Source of the DNA: Rhizobium jaguaris
Lineage (GTDB): Bacteria; Pseudomonadota; Alphaproteobacteria; Rhizobiales; Rhizobiaceae
Direction: 5' to 3'
DNA: 64,000 bases
Assembly: GCF_003627755.1 (NCBI RefSeq)
Contig: NZ_CP032696.1
Span: forward strand, 310,001 to 374,000
How positions within the stretch are numbered: the stretch's first letter is position 1; each line of letters begins with the position of its first letter. Shown in pieces: positions 19,244-29,213 of the stretch. The translations under genes were made by a program, and so were the position numbers. The notes under the pieces are model-generated. The model was not told the DNA's origin. It ran no database searches and saw only the letters and a program-made list of their open reading frames with translations.

Positions 19244-20401
19244 ATGTCCCATTTCATCTTCAACACGACTAAGAGCATCCAGTTCGGTACCGGAATTGTC
19301 GCCAAGCTCGGTGATATTGCCCGCTCGACAATCGGAACGCGCGTGCTTTTAGTCACCGACCCTGGCATGATGAAGACTCGTATTGTCGAGCGCACAGTGA
19401 AAATTTTGAGTGCTGCTGGTGTGGAGGTATTGCTGTTCGAGAAGGTCAAAGCCGATCCTCCTGAGGAAGTTATTTATTGCGCAACTGAGATGGCTCGCTC
19501 TTCCGACGTCGCGGGCGTCATCGGGTTGGGCGGCGGCTCGTCTCTCGATGTAGCCAAACTTGTCGCAGTGTTGGCGAACGGCGGACAAGAGCTTAACGCC
19601 CTTTACGGCGTCGGGAATGCCATGGGTCCGCGCCTACCGCTAATTCTCATTCCAACTACGGCGGGAACGGGCTCCGAGGTGACACCTATTTCCATCGTGA
19701 CGACAGGCACTTCAGAGAAGATGGGCGTTGTCTCACCTATCCTCCTGCCGGACGTAGCCTTGCTCGATCCGGAGCTCACCTACGACCTTCCTTCGAGCGT
19801 TACTGCTAGCACGGGAATAGACGCCATGGTTCACGCCATTGAGGCCTTTGCCTCGACCAATGCGAACAACAATCCGATTTCCCGATCGCTCGCAATCCAG
19901 GCGCTGAAACTCTTGAGCGGCTCACTGCTCGACGCTGTTCGCGATGGTAAAAGCGAGAAGGCGCGCAGTGATCTGTTGCTTGGCTCCATGTTGGCTGGCC
20001 AAGCATTCGCCAACTCACCGGTCGCTGCAGTTCATGCGCTTGCCTATCCGCTCGGCGGGCACTTTCACATTCCACATGGCCTTTCCAATGCGCTCGTTTT
20101 GCCGCACGTCTTGCGGTTCAATGCCGCGACCGCGCATGAGGCATACGTCGATCTCGTGCCTCATGCCTTTCCCGCACTCGCAGTACTCGAAGGTCGTGAG
20201 CGGGTAGCCGCCTTCTGCGATGCGCTTGGCGCGCTTAGCCGCGACTGCGGCCTTCCCCAGACATTGCGTGAAGTGGATATCACTCAGGACCAGTTGCCCC
20301 GTCTAGCAAAGGATGCGATGAAACAAACGAGACTCTTGGTGAATAACCCGCGAGCCGTGACGGAAGGCGACGCCTTCGCGATCTATCGCGCAGCACTTTG
20401 A
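19244..20401 (+). CDS. Iron-containing alcohol dehydrogenase
   Basis: Group III NAD(P)-dependent alcohol dehydrogenase, 385 residues. Visible are the nucleotide-binding GLGGGSSLDVAK (residues 94-105), PTTAGTGSE, and the four metal ligands D193, H197 (GIDAMVHAIEAF), H264 (VHALAYPLG) and H278 (HIPHG). ATG 19244 follows GAAGG; the in-frame ATG at 19190 would add a short unrelated leader. The family includes 1,3-propanediol, lactaldehyde and 4-hydroxybutyrate dehydrogenases as well as maleylacetate reductases, so the substrate is open. It lies 158 bp after the deacetylase gene on the same strand. Confidence 0.9.
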   Translation: MSHFIFNTTKSIQFGTGIVAKLGDIARSTIGTRVLLVTDPGMMKTRIVERTVKILSAAGVEVLLFEKVKADPPEEVIYCATEMARSSDVAGVIGLGGGSSLDVAKLVAVLANGGQELNALYGVGNAMGPRLPLILIPTTAGTGSEVTPISIVTTGTSEKMGVVSPILLPDVALLDPELTYDLPSSVTASTGIDAMVHAIEAFASTNANNNPISRSLAIQALKLLSGSLLDAVRDGKSEKARSDLLLGSMLAGQAFANSPVAAVHALAYPLGGHFHIPHGLSNALVLPHVLRFNAATAHEAYVDLVPHAFPALAVLEGRERVAAFCDALGALSRDCGLPQTLREVDITQDQLPRLAKDAMKQTRLLVNNPRAVTEGDAFAIYRAAL

Positions 20402-20590
20402 CGAATTGCCTGAAAACTTGAGAAGGGTCGGACGGCGGACAAAAGCTGAAGCTTTCTCAATGGAAATTTCGCGTCTACGGATCAATTCCGCGCGGCATCA
20501 ACAGGCGTTGCAGCGCTTCGCCCCAACTAGGACACTGTGCTACGGCAAGAGGAGACAATACCGACCAGACCTGAGGCAGTCTTGACGAGA

Positions 20591-21409
20591 TCAGGATCGC
20601 TTAAGTGCCCGGCCAAGCGGAAGGCCAGCAAGTTGTCTGGCATACGCCCGTAGAAACGACCCCGCGCCAGTAATACTTGGCTTGACCCCGGCTAACACGA
20701 GCGCATGCCAGATTGTCACCAGGTTGGCGGTGATAATTGGCCGCCCTGAAACGTTCTCGAGAATTTCGATGCGAGCCAGCGAACTAATTGCTGTACAAGG
20801 AAGCAGAATTGGATCGTGAGAGCTTAGCGTTGATGAGACTCGGGCCAGTTCACTTTCAATATCTATTTCGAAAAAGCTTCCGCGCGCGGGTGCTTTCATG
20901 TGCCACACGCTACCCACGCTGATTCCAGCTTCAGAGAGGAATATGACAAGTTTTTCTGCTATCTCAGGTGAATAGGGCAATAGCACATCTACCTTTGTTG
21001 AGCCCAGGATGTCGAGCGCTGCCAGAAACGCGATCGATGTACTCGTTGCCGGCACGCCGGCACTTTCCGCCAGCAATCGCGCTTGGTTCCGTGCGTAGTC
21101 TAACCCCTTCAGAAAGCTAGCTGAGGTGCACCCCCATACGACCGAATTGCATCCTGCTTCTCCCAACTTCAATGCGGCCGCCCTCAGTAGACTTTCGTCT
21201 GCTAGCCCTTCATAATATCGGAAGTCATAGATTTCAGTATCAGGCTCGGGTGTCTGCACAGAATTATACTCGACGTTGGCCAAGTGTTGCTCCACCAGCC
21301 AATTCGAGATCAAAGCATCATCTATGATTTCGAACGGAATAGGATTGCGAGTGGAAACGGGTACAATGGCACCGATTTTTTTTACACTTTTCGAAGCACC
21401 TGCCGACAT
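20591..21409 (-). CDS. Asp/Glu racemase superfamily protein (maleate isomerase / arylmalonate decarboxylase type)
   Basis: 272 residues with the two active-site cysteines of the superfamily: C94 in VVWGCTSASF and C205 in ILLPCTAIS. The WGCTSASF context is typical of maleate cis-trans isomerases and arylmalonate decarboxylases, which form a covalent or enediolate intermediate at these cysteines, rather than of amino-acid racemases. A GGGAG lies 12 nt upstream of the start. Oriented opposite to the SDR-ADH genes and facing them. A maleate-like intermediate would fit with an imide hydrolase, but the pathway is inference. Confidence 0.82.
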   Translation of the reverse strand: MSAGASKSVKKIGAIVPVSTRNPIPFEIIDDALISNWLVEQHLANVEYNSVQTPEPDTEIYDFRYYEGLADESLLRAAALKLGEAGCNSVVWGCTSASFLKGLDYARNQARLLAESAGVPATSTSIAFLAALDILGSTKVDVLLPYSPEIAEKLVIFLSEAGISVGSVWHMKAPARGSFFEIDIESELARVSSTLSSHDPILLPCTAISSLARIEILENVSGRPIITANLVTIWHALVLAGVKPSITGAGSFLRAYARQLAGLPLGRALKRS

Positions 21410-21744
21410 GTTTCTAATTCACTCCCGATCATATTAATGATTTGTTCTAAGACCGCTTGGACTTGGTCATCTTATTGGCCAGAACCTCAACTTTTACGTG
21501 TGTCGTGATACCACGTTGTGGCCACCTATTATTAGGGAAAGACGAATAGGTTTCGCTGCAATTTTTGGCAAGCGACGCAGAAATACGGCGCATCCGCTTC
21601 ATGAACTCCGCTAAAATGCGGAGCAGCAGGTCAGACGCGGCCAGGCAACCGCTCCGGCCCCCAGCCGGAACCGTGTACCTTGGGGCCTTTGAACACTCGC
21701 GTGGTACAACCATCTAAAGTTGCACCGCAGATCCGGTCGGCCGG
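21410..21744. other. Intergenic stretch between racemase-like gene and lysR remnant
   Basis: No gene recognised. The part just upstream of the racemase-like gene is AT-rich and presumably holds its promoter. Confidence 0.35.
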
Positions 21745-22305
21745 CTGCAATATTTGGCAAGCCCACTGCGAAGAAAGTCGGCAACAGCGATTACGCGGGC
21801 AGTGACGTCTGCGTGACGCTCGGTCCGTGCAACTGACGCGACAGAACGAAATCCTCCTTCCATATGCAAAGCGCATCCTCGCGCTCAACGACGAGGTCGT
21901 GTCACTTTTCGTCATCCCCGAAATGAACGGCATAATCCAGATTAAGGCTCCTGACGATATAGTAAGCCTGATGTCGCCTGGCATCTTGAGACAGCTCTCA
22001 GAAACGTGGCCACGGCTTCAGGTAACGGTCCTGTCATCGGCTAATCATCGCGGCGCTGATGGTGGTGGTCCTCCTAACCTTGCGTTATACAACGCCCTAA
22101 AAGCGGAGCCGGCTGAAAAGGGCCAGAGGAGATCGACGCCCAGCATTTCCTCTAGCTTCCTGATCTGCATGGATTTAGCTGACGTGGTGGGCGACATCGC
22201 AACCTCCGCCAAAGTGAAATTCCCACGCTCTACAATGTGAACGAATGTCCGCAGGAAATCGAGACCCAGTGTCGGTAAAGGTTCTGGAGTGTTGATGTTC
22301 ATCAT
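21745..22305 (-). pseudogene. LysR-family regulator, scrambled by an internal inversion
   Basis: Three pieces of one LysR-type regulator are visible. The helix-turn-helix part (LDFLRTFVHIVERGNFTLAE, then SMQIRKLEEMLG) lies on the minus strand from ATG 22305 to about 22130. The linker and start of the effector domain (LTRQNEILLPYAKRILALND, then IIQIKAPDDIVSLM) lie on the plus strand at about 21827-22035. A C-terminal piece (ARVIAVADFLRSGLA) is again on the minus strand at about 21770-21830. Inverting roughly 21825-22125 would put the second piece directly after the first. The central effector domain is largely missing, so the gene is dead. It would have read away from the GMC gene at 22622. 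Confidence 0.72.
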
Positions 22306-22621
22306 GTCTGCTCGTCAAGATGGACGCTTTGCCCGGAAACTAATGTGGAGAAAGTGTGAGTTTGCTGCATGATGCGCTTTGGAAAATATCACGCACCTAT
22401 CCCTTTGCTGACCGGCCATACAGTTGTTCATCTGCTACGCCCTATGCGGCTGCACTTGAGCGGCAAGCGGCTATAGAGCGTTTGCCAGATTTTCCTTCGT
22501 CCGGCGCACAAAAGCTGCAATCAAAAATTGCTTGCGCAGGAATCCCGCACAACACGGCGCTGGTTCGCTGTGTCACAGGTTTGACAATGCAATAACCTTA
22601 GTGGGCGCGTGAGGCAATCTC
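22306..22621. other. Divergent intergenic region lysR / GMC oxidoreductase
   Basis: 316 bp between the lysR remnant and the GMC gene; the divergent arrangement is the usual one for a LysR regulator and its target. Apart from the inverted repeat at 22517-22531 no signal was recognised. Confidence 0.4.
22517..22531. promoter_or_regulatory. LysR-box-like inverted repeat
   Basis: GCAAT-CAAAA-ATTGC: a perfect 5-bp inverted repeat with T-N11-A style spacing, 91 bp upstream of the GMC gene and 212 bp from the remnant lysR. LysR-type regulators bind such sites, so it may be the relic operator of that regulator. Could also be chance. Confidence 0.3.
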
Positions 22622-23704
22622 ATGTACGACTTCATTATCGTGGGTGGCGGGTCATCTGGAACCGTTTTGGCCAACAGACTTTCGGCCGATGCCAGCAAGC
22701 GCGTCCTCCTGGTCGAGGCGGGAGCTGACTTTCCGCCAGATTCCGTCCCTGACGACATTCTTGACGGTAACCCAACGAGAGCTTACTTCAATCCCCGCTA
22801 CCAATGGAAAGATTTCGACGCAACCATGGAGCAAGGCCACCGTGCTGCCGAGCATTACGAGCAGGCGAGAGTAATTAGTGGAGGCTCCAGTATCAATGCG
22901 CAAGTGGCTAACAGGGGTGCGCCGGCCGATTATGACGAATGGTCAGCGAGCGGAGCGACCGGCTGGGATTGGGAATCCGTGTTACCCTTCTTCCGCCGTC
23001 TGGAAAGCGATCTTGATTTCGACGACGAGTACCATGGCCAGGACGGCCCGCTGCCGATTCAGCGCATAAAGCGGAGCGATTGGACCGGCTATATCAAAGC
23101 CGTCTCTGAGGCCTACCTTAGAAAGGGCATTCCCTTCGTGTCCGATTTCAACGGTGAATTCATGAACGGCCACTCAGTCGTTCCGCTGACAAGCCGAAAT
23201 GGGCAGCGTGTTTCTGCGGCCATGGGTTACCTGACATCGGCCGTAAGGGCGCGTCATAATCTTCGAATATTGGCTGACACGACGGTCACCAAGCTTACTT
23301 CCGTCGACGGGGCAATCACCGGCATTGGAACGGAGAACAAAGAGGGCCGCGTGACTTACGAGGGCGCCAACGTCGCGCTTAGCGCAAGCGCACTACATCC
23401 GCCTGCGCTCGGGTCCCTCTATTTCTGGGTCAATCGTTCATATTCAACGGGATCGGTGCGGCTGAAGGGCCCGTCGCACCTCATAGGACCGGACGTGCAG
23501 TTCAATATGCTTAGTGACGAGCGCGATTTCGATAGATTGAAGTCGGCCTTCTGCTTCATCTCGCGTTTATTGTTTGATTCAAATCTGTCCTCCGTAGCCA
23601 TTGCCCCTTTCCCAACAGCTTGGACCGGGCGTGCCAAGCAGATCAGTAGGTACAGCCGCCTGAACTACGAGCTAACCGGTATCGTTGCCGCTCCTATGGA
23701 CTCA
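22622..23704 (+). pseudogene. GMC oxidoreductase, internally deleted and cut by IS630 (paralogue of 54242-55927)
   Basis: FAD-dependent alcohol/choline oxidase-type protein. The start MYDFIIVGGGSSG (FAD dinucleotide motif), DDILDGNPTRAYFNPRYQW and GGSSINAQVANRG match the intact paralogue at 54242 closely. About 95 residues present in the paralogue are missing here between SASALHPP and LGSLYFWVN without loss of frame, and the C-terminal 140 or so residues with the catalytic His/Asn are gone: at 23704 the IS630 element begins (inserted at a TA). The lost 3' end was not found on the other side of the insertion, so the insertion was accompanied or followed by a deletion. Non-functional. Confidence 0.88.
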
Positions 23705-23720
23705 TACGGCCTCTCATTGA

Positions 23721-24284
23721 TTAAAACCCATTTGCCCATTCTCGCCCGATGGACATGATGCGCCAAGGCTGGCTTTCGATCTTTCGCCATGCGTCGCAGC
23801 AATGGGCGGCGATGTCGTCATAGGATTTGAAGACACGGTTGGAGAGCCAGTTCTCTCGCATGAAGAGCCAGAGGTTTTCGACCGGGTTCAGCTCTGGCGA
23901 TTTCGGCGGGAGCGGTAGGATCGTTATGTTTTCGGGCACGACGAGGTTGTTGGACATGTGCCAGCCCGCCTGATCCATGATGAGGATGGCGTGGGCGTCT
24001 TCGGCAACATGGCGGGCGATTTCGGCCAGATGCTGGGTCATGGCGTGTGTGTCGCACCACGGCATGACGAGAGCGGCTGCCTTGCCATGCTTCGGGGCAG
24101 ATCGCTCCGAAGATGTAGGCCGATCTCGTGCGCTGATCGTGCGGCGCTGAAGGTCGCGTTCCGCGTCTGGCCCAGCGGCGCGTGATCTTGTTCTTCTGGC
24201 CGATGCGAGCCTCGTCCTGGAACCAGATCTCTATTCTTTTGCTTTTGGCGGTTCCGGCGGCAATTTCCGCCACTGCGGCAGGGA
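23721..24284 (-). pseudogene. IS630-family transposase, C-terminal half, copy 1
   Basis: Reads NFPAAVAEIAAG, IEIWFQDEARIGQKNK (first catalytic Asp), then in the next frame MPWCDTHAMTQH, AILIMDQAGWH (second Asp) and LPPKSPELNPVENLW (final catalytic Glu). The frame break is at a CCCC run (24094-24097 on the plus strand); three C would give ICPKHGKAA and one continuous protein. The same four-C run is in copy 2. Copy 1 lacks a C near the end (MSIGREWANGF against MSIGRRMGKWV), so its last residues differ. Confidence 0.82.
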
Positions 24285-24360
24285 AGTTTATGGAATGGCC
24301 CGCCCTTTCACCCAGCATCGAGTAGGATGCTGATATCCGGAAGGAGAAAGGAACGAGCGA

Positions 24361-25382
24361 ATGTCTATTGCTATCCTCGGTGTTGATCTGGGCAAGAACT
24401 CTTGCAGCATAGTTGGCGTCGACGCGGCCGGTGCGGTGGTCGTTCGTCGAACAATGCGCCGACAGACGCTGATCGACTATGTGACGAAGCTTCCGGCCTG
24501 TGTGGTCGCAATGGAAGCATGCTGCGGTGCGCATCAACTGGGACGCCTCTTTATGGCGCAAGGCCACCAGATCCGGTTGATGTCGCCGGAATACGTTCGC
24601 CCATATATCAAAGCGCAGAAGAATGATGACCGCGATGCCGAGGGGATCGCGGAGGCCGCCTCACGACTGACAATGCGCTTCGTCGAACTCAAGAGCCAGG
24701 AGCAGTTAGACATCCAGACGTTGCATCGGGTGCGTTCGCGCCTCGTAGCCGAACGAACGAACCTCCTCAACCAGTTGCGGGCGATCCTGCTGGAACGCGG
24801 GGTGATCTTCCCGGCGGGCCGGCGAAGATTCGAGCTTGATTTGGATTGTATGCTTTCCGAGGGCAATGAGAGCTTGTCGGCGCGCATGCGTCAGCTGATT
24901 TGCGAGCTGCGTGCTGAATGGAAGGAGCTCGACGCGAAGATTGGGGCGCTGAACGACGAGTTTGTCCAACTGGCTCGTAACGATGCCGCCACACATAGGT
25001 TAACCTCGATCCCTGACATTGGGGTGCTCAACGCGACGGCTTTGGTCGCGGCAGTGGGCAATGCCAGCAGCTTTGCCAAGGCCCGAGACCTCGGCTCCTG
25101 GCTTGGATTGGTTCCGAGGCAATACAGCACGGGCGGCAAACCTCGGCTGCTCGGGATATCGAAGCGCGGCAATACGTATCTACGAACTTTGCTGATCCAC
25201 GGCGCCCGTGCGGCACTCCCATCACTTTCGAAGAGCGATACGCCGATGGGTCGATGGTTGAGGCAATGATCGAGCGAGGCGTACACCGTAACGCCGTGGT
25301 AGTGGCGTTGGCCAACAAGCTGGCACGCATCGCCTGGGCCGCTTTACGCAAGGAGACATCTTTTTGTCAATCGGCCCTTTAA
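24361..25382 (+). pseudogene. IS110-family transposase, frameshifted near C-terminus
   Basis: DEDD-type transposase. The N-terminal RuvC-like domain has ILGVDLGKNS, MEACCGAH and KNDDRDAEGI; the C-terminal domain has TSIPDIGVLNATALVA and STGGKPRLLGISKRGNTYLR with the serine nucleophile region. The open frame ends after PMGRWLRQ at 25269; the remaining tail (MIERGVHRNAVVVALANK) is in another frame up to TAA 25380-25382. A small indel near 25255 is responsible. The upstream noncoding part is only about 75 bp, so if this family's guide RNA is present it is more likely downstream (25383-25593). Confidence 0.85.
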
Positions 25383-25593
25383 TTGCGGGTGTTTGTCAAG
25401 CGCCTGCAACATCCTTGCCGGGGTCATGGTCCTTTCCGAGGTCGTTGCCTCATGATGTTGTTCGGATCGAGTGCTTCAACGTGTCCATCGATGTGCCTGT
25501 TGGGCCATCAGCCGATTGACCGAAGTCACCGCAACCACCGTCCCGGCGGGGACATTGCAGACCCCGTCTAGGGCCTGCAAACTCGAGTTTAGT

Positions 25594-26623
25594 TCAAGCG
25601 GTTTTCTGAGCACTCCATTCAAAGGTGGTGCCGTCGACCCAGATGCAGTGAAGGATGACAGCGAGCTTTCGGGGCAACGGCGACCTTGGCCTTTTTCATC
25701 CCGATGCGCTTCGCTAGCCGCAGCCCCCACGCCTTCAATGTGCACCATTTCTTCGTCCTGTGCAGCAGGACCGACGCGGCCTCGAACAGATACGTTCTTA
25801 ACAGTCGATCGCCCCATTTCGATGTCTTGCCGTTCGTGTCGCTCTCCCCAGATTGCTTTCGCCTGGGTGTCAGACCGAGATATGCGCCAACCGTCGCGGC
25901 CGATCGGAACCGACTCGGATCGTCGATGGTGTGACGGAACGTCAGCGCTGTGACGACGCCGATGCCTGGCACGGTCATCAGCCGACGGCTTGTTTCGTCG
26001 GCGCGTGCAAGAGCGGCGATCCGCTTGTCGAGCTTCTCCTGTTCGCCGCAAACTTGTTCATGAATGGAAAGCAGCGGGGCGATGACATCTTTGAGAGCGT
26101 GTTCGGCATCGACCAATTCCGCCACCTTACGCCGGAACATCGATCCAATGGCGCGATCGAAGAGCAGTCCATACTCCTTCACCATTGCTCGTATCTGGTT
26201 TTCTATCGCTCGTCTTATTTCGATCAGGCGCGAGCGGGTTACGAGCAGGGAGCGAACCTGCTGGCTCTCGGCACTCTTGACCTTCACCTCCCTGTACCAA
26301 CCGATGCGAACCAGCTCCGCTAAGCCTCGGGCATCATTCTCGTCGCTCTTGTTCATGCGCACCGATAATGCGGCTTTCGCGTGCCGTGCGTCGATGCAGA
26401 CGACAGGTAGGTCGATACGCCTGAGCTCATGCCACAGCCAGCTCGACATAGCTCCAGTTTCAAAGCCAATGCGTTCCGCAAACGGCGCTTTCCTCCGGAT
26501 CAGCTCTGCCAAGGCTCCGGGATTCGACTTAGCCCTACCTTCGAAGATCGGTCTTCCGGTCTCGTCCACGACACAAACGGCTGTTTCCCGTTGCGATACG
26601 TCCAGGCCAACATAGTGTTTCAT
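25594..26623 (-). pseudogene. IS110-family transposase (second type), frameshifted near C-terminus
   Basis: Begins [20 protein letters not shown], with [25 protein letters not shown] and [15 protein letters not shown]: an IS110-group transposase different from the one at 24361. The frame read from 26623 ends after a nonsense tail ([12 protein letters not shown]), but removing one C from the CCCC run (GGGG at 25670-25673 on the plus strand) gives the ordinary end [20 protein letters not shown] to TGA 25594-25596. The transposase would be complete otherwise. Same type of lesion (three C to four C) as in the IS630 copies. Confidence 0.85.
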
Positions 26624-26731
26624 GCGAGTCTCCTTCGAGGATGGGGCTCAAGTATTGAGCGTCATTCGAAGAACGAAGGCGAGCAATTACGTCATCGTGT
26701 AGTAACGGGACCCCTTATCGGCTCCCAAAAG

Positions 26732-28378
26732 GGGGTCTGACGCAATCTCGATGACATCAGGGTGCTCCCACAATCCGTGCCTCAAGCAAATCGAGCTTTC
26801 CACGTCCGTACATCTGGCGCTTGATAAGTTTCAGCTTGGTTATCTGGCCCTCTGTTTGGCCGTTCGACCAAATTGAAGTGATTGCATTCTGAACGGCTGC
26901 TCTGTCGCGGATAACGCCGTTGGCGAATGACGCGACCAAGCTTGTTTCTGCGCGGTCAATCCACGAGTCGAGATCATTTCTAGACTTGCGCCGCAGCATC
27001 TCGTGAAAGCTCTCCACGACATCTCTAGCTTCGACAAGGTCTGGTAGGTGCTCCTCGATCGCAGCGACCGTCATCGTTTGCGCCTTGGTCAAATTGTTGC
27101 GTTCAAGGGTCATCAGGCGGGCGATGGTGCGCGCCGCCGGCGCGTGGCCGAGCCCGTTCTCGGCCTTTTCGGCCCGCCTTCGTCGTGTTGCCCATTCCGT
27201 AACAACCCGGAGACCTCCGCCAAAACCAGCCAGCCGAAGCTGCCGCCACAGTTCAGCGCCGTTTCGTGATCCCGCATCCCATTGCGCTTCAAGCCAGGGT
27301 AGGTGTGGTTCGAGCGAAGTTTGCCGGACTCGGAAGATGTCGGTCCTTTGACCACGGATGACACTGCGAACCAGCTTACGGCTATGCCCGGTTCTGCGCA
27401 TGATTTCCTTGATGGACACGCCATCGCCGACGAGTCCACGAATGACAGAGTTTGTCTCCTCACGTCGCAGATATCCCTCATATTGCAAGCGCTCGGCGGC
27501 AGTCAAAAGCCTGGGATTTACGGTTGCGGTACCGACTGCCATGCGGACCTGCCGCATCGACTTGCGAACGGCGTCAAGAAAGGCGTGGCTAGCGTTTTCC
27601 ATGAGATGCCAGCGGTCGGCGATCTGTTCGGCTTGTGGCAGGGCTTGCGCAGCGGCCTGTGCATATCCGCCGCCGCGGTCTCTTGCCACGATTTCGATTT
27701 GCGGCTGCTCGACCAGCCAGGCCTTTGCGGTCGACGGTTCTCGGTCGGGCAACAACGCGATCGTCTTTCGCCGTTCCAGATCGCAGATGATCGTGCCATA
27801 TCGGTGATTGCGACGCCACGCCCAGTCATCAATGCCGATAACGCTCGGCGGCGGCGGTGGCGGACGATCATATCGCCGAACGGTTCGAAGCAGCGTGTCA
27901 TTGCTAACCGGTAACCCGAGACGATCTGCGAACCGTGCTGCTGGCCGACCGCCCAATGCCAAAGCGAGATGGTGAACCAAGGTCTCCAGGCGTGCTGTCC
28001 GGCGGGCCATGGGTCGGATCACGCCATCACCGAAGCGCTCGGCGAAAATCTTTCGGCGGCAATGGACGACATCACAGACGAAGCGTCGGACCGTCAGATG
28101 CAATTTGATCCTTCGGCCCGCACACGGCAGATCGGTGATAATTCGAGCATAGCGACTGTGTACACGATGGGAGGTCGTGCCGCATTCGGGACAGCTGCAA
28201 CCTCGGGACTGACCATGTGCAGTGACGACGATTACATCGGGTCTGTGATGCACTGCCTCCACGTTCAACTCGGCAGGGATTAAATCGGAAGGCTGAAAAT
28301 AGGCTCGCATGGTGCTGATTCTCCGTCGGGAACCAGGCCAGTAGAATCCGAAACATCATCGAGAATGAGTCAGACCCC
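26732..28378 (-). mobile_element. ISL3-family insertion sequence
   Basis: Inverted ends GGGGTCTGACGCAATCTCGATGA (left, shown in part) and GGGGTCTGACTCATTCTCGATGA (right, complemented) match at most positions and bracket one full-length transposase gene on the minus strand. About 1.65 kb. A clean 8-bp target duplication was not seen; CCCCTTAT occurs close to both ends but not at equal distances. Confidence 0.82.
26757..28310 (-). CDS. ISL3-family transposase
   Basis: 517 residues, full length. An N-terminal zinc finger (CSCPECGTTSHRVHSRY, then VCDVVHCRRKIFAERF) binds the ends; the DDE core shows IGIDDWAWRR, VARDRGGGYAQAA and DRWHLMENA; a HTH-like segment (ISIKEIMRRTGHSRKLVRSV, similar) lies in the middle and GQITKLKLIKRQMYGR near the end contains the last acidic region. 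No frameshift seen; potentially active. Confidence 0.93.
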   Translation of the reverse strand: MRAYFQPSDLIPAELNVEAVHHRPDVIVVTAHGQSRGCSCPECGTTSHRVHSRYARIITDLPCAGRRIKLHLTVRRFVCDVVHCRRKIFAERFGDGVIRPMARRTARLETLVHHLALALGGRPAARFADRLGLPVSNDTLLRTVRRYDRPPPPPPSVIGIDDWAWRRNHRYGTIICDLERRKTIALLPDREPSTAKAWLVEQPQIEIVARDRGGGYAQAAAQALPQAEQIADRWHLMENASHAFLDAVRKSMRQVRMAVGTATVNPRLLTAAERLQYEGYLRREETNSVIRGLVGDGVSIKEIMRRTGHSRKLVRSVIRGQRTDIFRVRQTSLEPHLPWLEAQWDAGSRNGAELWRQLRLAGFGGGLRVVTEWATRRRRAEKAENGLGHAPAARTIARLMTLERNNLTKAQTMTVAAIEEHLPDLVEARDVVESFHEMLRRKSRNDLDSWIDRAETSLVASFANGVIRDRAAVQNAITSIWSNGQTEGQITKLKLIKRQMYGRGKLDLLEARIVGAP

Positions 28379-28676
28379 TTATTCCATGCCTAATCACACC
28401 CATGGGATCTGGTGGCGGCATAATCTGCGTCTGGAACATGCCCTATCGCGCATGTAGCTCAACGAGGTTTGCAGGAAGGATCGTGAAGATGGCCCGACAG
28501 TTGACCGGCGTTTGGAAAGCCCGATTAAAAAAATGGCACTTGATGCCGAGAAGTTTATGGGGCTCCACACGCGCGGATGTCCATCTTGGCCATGGGTGTA
28601 ACCCATGAGACCGTATACGTTGACGCAGAGTGATCAGAACACCGTAAAATCCTCTTGCAGACGGGCGGGCCATACG

Positions 28677-29132
28677 TTTTTTAAATTCCTCAATGCTTCC
28701 GGGTCCTGTGCATGATGTTTCGGTCGTGTGGCGAGCTTGCGGTAGCCCATGGCCCGCACCTCGCGGCTCAGCGTTTGTTCGCTGACCGAGACGCGCAATT
28801 CTTCCCACAGCCATTGGACCAGATCGCACAGACGCCAACGCACTGGCCTGCGCCAGGGCCGCACGTTGGTGATCGTTCAACCGCGACTGCTGACCGGGAG
28901 CCTTGCCATTGATCAGACCATCAGGACCGCGTGCGTTGAAACGTATGACCCAGTCCCGCACGATCTGGAGCGTGACATTGCCCAGCCGCGCCGCATCCGA
29001 ACGAGAACCGCCGTCATAGATCACGGCAAGCGCCAAAAGTCGCCGTGCCTGAGCGGCATCCTTGGTCTGCCGCGCCAACCGCCGCAGACACTTCCCGTCA
29101 AAATCTCCTCGTAGTGAAATCGCTGAAGCCAT
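28677..29132 (-). pseudogene. IS630-family transposase, N-terminal half, copy 1
   Basis: Starts MASAISLRGDFDGKCLRRLA and continues through the helix-turn-helix (YDGGSRSDAARLGNVTLQIV) and the KAPGQQSRL region; around 28860 it is frameshifted (RWRLCDLVQWLWEELRVSVS and REVRAMGYRKL in another frame), then ends in IEEFKK at the insertion point 28676/28677. The matching C-terminal half is at 23721-24284. Dead. Confidence 0.82.
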
Positions 29133-29213
29133 CGCAAACCTGCAGTTTGCACCATCGATTCAGATTCATCACATTTTGGGGCGAGCGAGTCGAATTCAGT
29201 GAGGAGCCGTATT

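Larger units (their letters stand above)
24285..28676 (+). mobile_element. IS110-family element inserted in IS630, itself carrying IS110 and ISL3 insertions
   Basis: The segment that splits the IS630 transposase. Its two ends share ATGGCCCGCCC in inverted orientation (about 24293 and about 28670), like the subterminal repeats of IS110/IS1111 elements. Joining the flanks restores IEEFKK-NFPAAVAEI of IS630. Inside are a plus-strand IS110 transposase (24361), a minus-strand IS110 transposase (25594-26623) and an ISL3 element (26732-28378). Which internal parts belong to the first insertion is not certain. Confidence 0.6.
23705..29211 (-). mobile_element. IS630-family element, copy 1, split by nested insertions
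   Basis: The outer ends match as inverted repeats: TACGGCCTCTCATTGATT at 23705 and, complemented, TACGGCTCCTCACTGAATT at 29211, both starting at the TA expected of IS630. The transposase gene reads on the minus strand, N-terminal half at 28677-29132 and C-terminal half at 23721-24284. Between them lies 4.4 kb of inserted IS110 and ISL3 material. On the left it interrupts the GMC gene; on the right it abuts the aldo/keto reductase start codon. Confidence 0.8.
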
